Shown here: positions 60,417-64,000 of the stretch, piece after piece
Numbering within the stretch: the first letter of the stretch is position 1
Layout: each line of letters begins with the position of its first letter
Assembly: GCF_004791025.1 (NCBI RefSeq)
Contig: NZ_SRUO01000021.1
Coordinates: forward strand, 44,265-108,264
Source: Mesorhizobium sp. M4B.F.Ca.ET.203.01.1.1
GTDB lineage: Bacteria; Pseudomonadota; Alphaproteobacteria; Rhizobiales; Rhizobiaceae
DNA length: 64,000 nucleotides
Direction: 5' to 3'
Program-made: the position numbers and the translations under genes
Notes under the pieces: generated by a model
Seen by the model: the letters and a program-made list of their open reading frames with translations, nothing else
Told to the model about the DNA's origin: nothing
Databases searched by the model: none

Positions 60417-61781
60417 ATGACCGACAAACATCCCGGCCTCTCCTCCTACACCGACCGCCATGGCAAAGTTCGCTGGCGCTATCGGACGAAGGAGCGTGTG
60501 CTTAGTCTGCCGGCCCCCAATCAAGCGGGTTTCAAGGAGGCCTACCAAGCAGCGGTCGAGGGCCGGAAAGTCCCCAAGGCTCCCGTCGTCCGTATGCCTG
60601 GAGCCGCTCTGCCCGGCACGTTTGGAGCGGCCTTTCAACGGTTGAAGATCTCGGTCAAGTGGTTGGCGCTTGATGAAGCCAGCAAGCGCAAGAACTCGCG
60701 GCTGATCGAAGAATTTCTAGAACTGCGAGTGGTCCCTGATCACCCACTCATCTGGCGGGATGTAGCGGTTAAGAACCTTAGACGTATCCATATTGAAGAG
60801 CTTCTTGGCCGCTTCATCGCCACCCCCCATAAGGCCAAGCACCTGCTGGTGGGCATACGTAAGCTGGTCTATGTCGCGCTGCGGCAAGACTGGATCGAAA
60901 TCGATCCGACAGCGGCGGTCGAATGGCGGCCCGCCTATAGCGGCTGGAAAGCCTGGTCGCGCGAAGCGATGGCGCAATTCGAAACCCGTTGGCAGCTCGG
61001 CACAGCGGCACGCACTTGCTACGGTTTGGCGCTTTGGCTAGGCAACCGCCGCGGCGACGTCGCGGGCCTTCGCTGGGACCAGAGGGTGACCCGACGTGTC
61101 TTCATCGATGGCGTCGAGCGTCATTTCGTTGGGTTCGATATTGTTCAGGGCAAGAACAAGGGACGAACTGGCGGCAAGCGGCTTTTCGTGCCGATCACAC
61201 CAATGCTGACTGAGATCCTGGATGCGGCCGACAGGCGCGGCGAGACCGTTCTGGTCAACGGCTATGGTGAGCCATTCTCAGCCAAGTCACTGACTGGGAT
61301 GATGGCGCATTGGTGCAAGCTCGCCGGTCTTCCGAAGGGTCTGACTCTTCATGGTCTGAGGAAGTCGCTCGGTGTTTATCTGGCGGAGGCCGAGGCCTCA
61401 ACCAGACAGCTCATGGAGGTACTAGGGCACGACGATATCGATCATGCGGAGCTCTATTCGCGCGAGGCATCGCAGGTACGGCTGGCCGTCCAGGGGATGG
61501 ATCGAGTCGTACGCCTCGTGACGCGCAAGCCGATGCTTGGCGAACCTATTGGCGAACCTCGTGGCGAACCACCCTCTAAAGCATTGATAAATAACGATAA
61601 TGGTGGGCCCGGAGGATGTGCCGGGACCGTTGATTTCATTGGCTTTCTCGTGGGCCAAAATCAGAAATCTTCCCGTATCGCTCCGTATGGTTCCGCGCCT
61701 AAGCAAAGGACGCTGCACAAGATGGGGCTTCATGCAGGTCTGAGCCCCCGACCACTGTGGCGAGCGAGCAATCTTGGGTGA
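60417..61781 (+). CDS. Tyrosine recombinase/integrase
   Basis: Site-specific recombinase of 454 aa. The N-terminal DNA-binding part covers about 1-180. The catalytic domain shows Arg I in LWLGNRRGDVAGLRW, the His-xx-Arg box in LTLHGLRKSLGVYL, then EVLGHDDIDHAELYSREA with the nucleophile Tyr. The usual end would come soon after the VRLAVQGMDRVVRLVTR helix. Here about 80 further residues follow, and the last part lies antisense to the STAND-like pseudogene, so the tail may have been altered at the integration junction. Partner of the excisionase-like protein. Confidence 0.92.
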   Translation: MTDKHPGLSSYTDRHGKVRWRYRTKERVLSLPAPNQAGFKEAYQAAVEGRKVPKAPVVRMPGAALPGTFGAAFQRLKISVKWLALDEASKRKNSRLIEEFLELRVVPDHPLIWRDVAVKNLRRIHIEELLGRFIATPHKAKHLLVGIRKLVYVALRQDWIEIDPTAAVEWRPAYSGWKAWSREAMAQFETRWQLGTAARTCYGLALWLGNRRGDVAGLRWDQRVTRRVFIDGVERHFVGFDIVQGKNKGRTGGKRLFVPITPMLTEILDAADRRGETVLVNGYGEPFSAKSLTGMMAHWCKLAGLPKGLTLHGLRKSLGVYLAEAEASTRQLMEVLGHDDIDHAELYSREASQVRLAVQGMDRVVRLVTRKPMLGEPIGEPRGEPPSKALINNDNGGPGGCAGTVDFIGFLVGQNQKSSRIAPYGSAPKQRTLHKMGLHAGLSPRPLWRASNLG

Positions 61782-62577
61782 GATGAGCAATGCTGGCCGC
61801 AAGCTCCATAGGTCCACCTAGGTGTTCAAGCACCTGGCGGGCAAGCGACTCCGACTCCTCCTTGGAAAGAGGCGGTACGTCGATGACGCTCAGACGGTCT
61901 CCAGAAAAGGAATAGCTGCTTGCCTGGGCCCGGATATGCTCAACTCCATATCGTCGGAAGACAATGAGCAATTTTACACGACCCACGTTGGCCGCGGCGT
62001 AATTGAACAATGGCTGGAGACTTGTCGCTGTCATGAGCATCATCGACGACGAGGAGCAGGTCACCGGAACCAAGCTCTTCTAGAGACACCTTGGTGATCT
62101 CCATTGTCGGTGAGACAAGCCTGATCCTAGTCGCAGACTGATCGGCGGCGATTTGGTCCAGAATGGCTTGGAGCTCGAGATTTGCCGCCGCCGCCAGACC
62201 CCGTTACCAGCGTCACGCCAACGTCCGGATTCTTGTGTGCTTCCAAGGCTTCAGCAAGGGAAGCTTCTCTGCCGACCAGCTGCCAAGCATGGGTGAACAA
62301 GGTTTCCTTGCGTGCGAGAGCCGCAAAGAATTCCTGAGCCGTTTCCCACGGACTTGTGGGAGAGACGCCGAGAAGGCTATTGTCGATGTAGTCATCAGCA
62401 TCCCAAAGGCTTCGGGTCGTTCCTAATATTCGGTTCAATCCGCTCAATGACGGGCTCGAACGCGGCATTAGCGACTTCGATGAGCACAGATCGATCAGCC
62501 CCGGCGACTGGCAGGGACGCAATGATGGCATTGGGATCCATGAGAGGATGATCCTTTTGGAGTGGCGTTTGGGACAT
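61760..62577 (-). pseudogene. STAND-like P-loop ATPase, multiply frameshifted remnant
   Basis: Minus-strand pieces in successive frames form one protein. It opens with VAGADRSVLIEVANAAFEPV and IRNDPKPLG, then AQEFFAALARKETLFTHAWQ, REASLAEALEAHKNPDVG and the Walker A loop TLVTGSGGGGKSRA. After a frame change comes ELGSGDLLLVVDDAHD (Walker B). After another, NVGRVKLLIVFRRYG, DVPPLSKEESESLARQVLEH and LTQDCSLATVVG. At least three frameshifts are needed. The 3' end is lost where the integrase gene ends. STAND-type ATPases are common in defence and signalling. Confidence 0.68.
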
Positions 62578-63079
62578 CAGCCTGCGGTCGCCATGCCGAC
62601 GGTGGTTCTTAGTGTGGTGGCCAATCGAGCCCAGGCGCTACCCTATGCTTACATGCGCACAGGCAGGATACGTGAGAATTTCGCAGATGCGGTCCAAAGC
62701 AGATGGGGCAGCACCTGCGGGCAGTCCGTCATCCAGGTCCTGCAAGGTGGGAGCTGAGTTGCTTACCTCAGCAGTGCCGCTCGCCCGCGCTATGGCCGGC
62801 AGTTCTAAGCTTTAGAGGAATAATGCGGGGCCGTTTTCGGATGAAAACGCCGATTGCCAAACGCCGCACCGGCTGGAATTTTTCGCGCTCAGCCTCTCCG
62901 TAAGCCGTAAAAGCGCGGAAAATTACGTGTCGCTGAATTTTCCGCGCTTTTGGATTCACGAGCGGGAATTTTCCGCGCTTTTAAACTGATCGGAGCTATT
63001 TAAATCGCTTGAGAATCCATCCGTTGCTACAATATCAAAGAGCGCACGGGGCAGACCGACACCAACTGGAGGCAAAGCA
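62578..63079. other. Non-coding region with repeated palindromic elements
   Basis: No gene was recognised in about 500 bases; the reading frames present look like chance. The right half contains the repeat cluster at 62,877-62,982 and the promoter region of the gene at 63,080. Confidence 0.5.
62877..62982. repeat. Cluster of AATTTTCCGCGCTTTT repeats (iteron/operator-like)
   Basis: The 16-base unit AATTTTCCGCGCTTTT occurs at 62936-62951 and 62967-62982, 31 bases apart. Its exact complement AAAAGCGCGGAAAATT lies at 62909-62924, forming a perfect inverted pair with the first copy. A degenerate copy (AATTTTTCGCGCTC) is at 62877-62890. The 31-base spacing is about three helical turns. The cluster ends 97 bases before the gene at 63,080. 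Confidence 0.8.
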
Positions 63080-63670
63080 ATGGAAGAGATTCAGAAGCGC
63101 CGCGTCGGCCGCCCAATTGGCAGCGGCGTCAAGAACAACGATCAGGCCCTTGCCAAGGTCGCAAGTATCTTGCTGGATAATCCTTCCATGAAGGCGACTT
63201 CAGCCATGAGGCGGGTCCTCAATGATATGTCCAGCTCGCGGAGGGAGACAGACGTTACCTTGATCCGTCGATGGCAGGGGCGCTGGAAGCTGAACAGACA
63301 GAAATTCATGAACGAAGCGGCGGCAACGAGAGCTGCAAGGACGGCGAGAGCGCCCTCGCGCACGACGTCATCGATCTCCGACTCGGCTAGCGAGTACCTT
63401 ATGCGGAAAGCCAAAGAGACGGCGAGTATGTACAATTTTTCGGAAGCATCTGCTCTCCAAAAGGCCGCGGCTGGATACCTCGATACGCCCCTCAGGAAAG
63501 AGGTACATGGTGTTTTAGACTCACTGGCGCTGAGGACGGCGCTGGGTCTTCACGAATCGTCCATTCAGCGAGAATTGCGGCGCATGACGGATTCCACTGT
63601 CATGGGAACGATGCTGAAAGCCTTGGAGGAGCAGGATCGCTTCCTTGCCGAGCTGAAAAAATGGGGTTGA
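63080..63670 (+). CDS. Hypothetical protein with basic AT-hook-like N-terminus
   Basis: Protein of 196 aa that I do not assign. It begins with EIQKRRVGRPIGSGVKNND, where RRVGRPIGSG is like an AT-hook DNA-binding stretch. A helical region follows (LAKVASILLDNPSMKATSAM). The centre is low-complexity and Ala/Arg/Ser-rich, and the C-terminal half (LDTPLRKEVHGVLDSLALRT to ALEEQDRFLAELKKWG) is helical. The start has TGGAGGCAAAGC upstream. It lies next to a striking repeat cluster, so it may bind these repeats or be controlled through them. Confidence 0.7.
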   Translation: MEEIQKRRVGRPIGSGVKNNDQALAKVASILLDNPSMKATSAMRRVLNDMSSSRRETDVTLIRRWQGRWKLNRQKFMNEAAATRAARTARAPSRTTSSISDSASEYLMRKAKETASMYNFSEASALQKAAAGYLDTPLRKEVHGVLDSLALRTALGLHESSIQRELRRMTDSTVMGTMLKALEEQDRFLAELKKWG

Positions 63671-63873
63671 GGCTACAAAAACTGCCCAATAACGGCAATT
63701 GACGCCAAGGCAGCGCGCGACCGGTTCGCGAAGGACAGATTTCGGCCCCAGCCGGGACTGAAACGACGCATTTTGTAGTATAATTTTCTAAGATGGCGCT
63801 TTTGCAATTGACGCCTGCAAGGGTGCCTCATGCTTGCGCCGTAAAACGCAACACGAGCGCAGACGGTTCAGTC

Positions 63874-64000
63874 GTAAGCGCTGTTCTCAGGCCACGGCCC
63901 TGAGTTCGGGAGCCGGGATGTAGGCCCAGGGCAGCAGGTCGTCGATCTGGCTGTTCGGGTGGCCATTGACGATCCTGGTGAGGACATCGGCGAGATAGCC
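63874..64000 (-). mobile_element. IS66-family element, terminal part (continues beyond window)
   Basis: GTAAGCGCTGT at 63874 matches the GTAAGCG start typical of IS66 terminal repeats, and the transposase reading frame begins just inside. Only the element's end is in the window, so the full length and target duplication cannot be checked. Confidence 0.6.
63887..64000 (-). CDS. IS66-family transposase (TnpC), C-terminal fragment, partial at window edge
   Basis: The visible 37 codons end in YLADVLTRIVNGHPNSQIDD, then LLPWAYIPAPELRAVA and a TGA at 63887-63889. This is the characteristic C-terminus of IS66 TnpC proteins. The 5' part lies outside the window, so it cannot be judged whether the gene is intact. 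Confidence 0.8.
   Translation of the reverse strand, partial: GYLADVLTRIVNGHPNSQIDDLLPWAYIPAPELRAVA

Overview
The window reads as chromosome or large-replicon DNA of a soil alphaproteobacterium, most likely a Mesorhizobium-like member of the Rhizobiales. This is inferred from the high-GC coding style, the density of ABC importers for sugars, polyamines and peptides, the LacI/DeoR/IclR/LysR regulators, and the IS110, IS66, IS481 and IS630 relatives. No rRNA, intact tRNA or CRISPR array was seen.

Left arm (1-52,940) is a chain of nutrient-uptake and catabolic clusters. 1-4,961 holds a LacI-controlled sugar ABC importer with two operator-like palindromes, plus a HAD phosphatase. 5,057-5,570 is a chimeric pseudogene: a D-lactate-dehydrogenase-like fragment joined to an aspartase-like tail. 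5,771-11,519 is a PotABCD-type importer with a GMC oxidoreductase. 12,467-23,106 is a co-directional run: TPP enzyme, HisD/HpsN-like dehydrogenase, sugar ABC importer, GMC oxidoreductase, aspartase. 23,477-30,915 holds an AP-endonuclease-2-fold isomerase, a DeoR regulator, two Gfo/Idh/MocA dehydrogenases, a GH3 enzyme, a HisN-like phosphatase and an XRE-type regulator. 30,983-39,887 holds an IclR regulator, a Dpp-type peptide-family importer, a DHDPS-family aldolase, a DUF1349 protein and an unrecognised protein. 40,341-43,209 holds a GMC oxidoreductase and an MFS transporter. 43,261-50,394 encodes an RbsABC-type importer, a lactonase-like amidohydrolase, an SDR and a two-subunit transketolase. 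50,499-52,935 holds two LysR regulators and a small XRE protein. Most solute-binding-protein genes are followed by a strong intercistronic hairpin, which would suit differential mRNA stability.

Right arm (about 53,000-64,000) is an accessory region littered with broken IS481, IS110 and IS66 elements and a frameshifted STAND-like ATPase. It also holds a tyrosine recombinase with an excisionase-like partner and a tRNA-like attachment remnant.

Within this region lies the most interesting module (55,933-59,368). It has a C-terminal remnant of an S8 protease, an ImmA metalloprotease with an XRE repressor, and, divergently transcribed across a palindrome-rich promoter, three overlapping genes. These encode a ubiquitin-like (multiubiquitin-family) protein, a ThiF/E1-type adenylyltransferase with an extra N-terminal domain, and a small Cys/His zinc-type protein (DUF6527-like). 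No separate E2 or JAB deubiquitinase gene is nearby, so this looks like a compact ubiquitin-like modification system with its own protease-linked control, plausibly a defence system.
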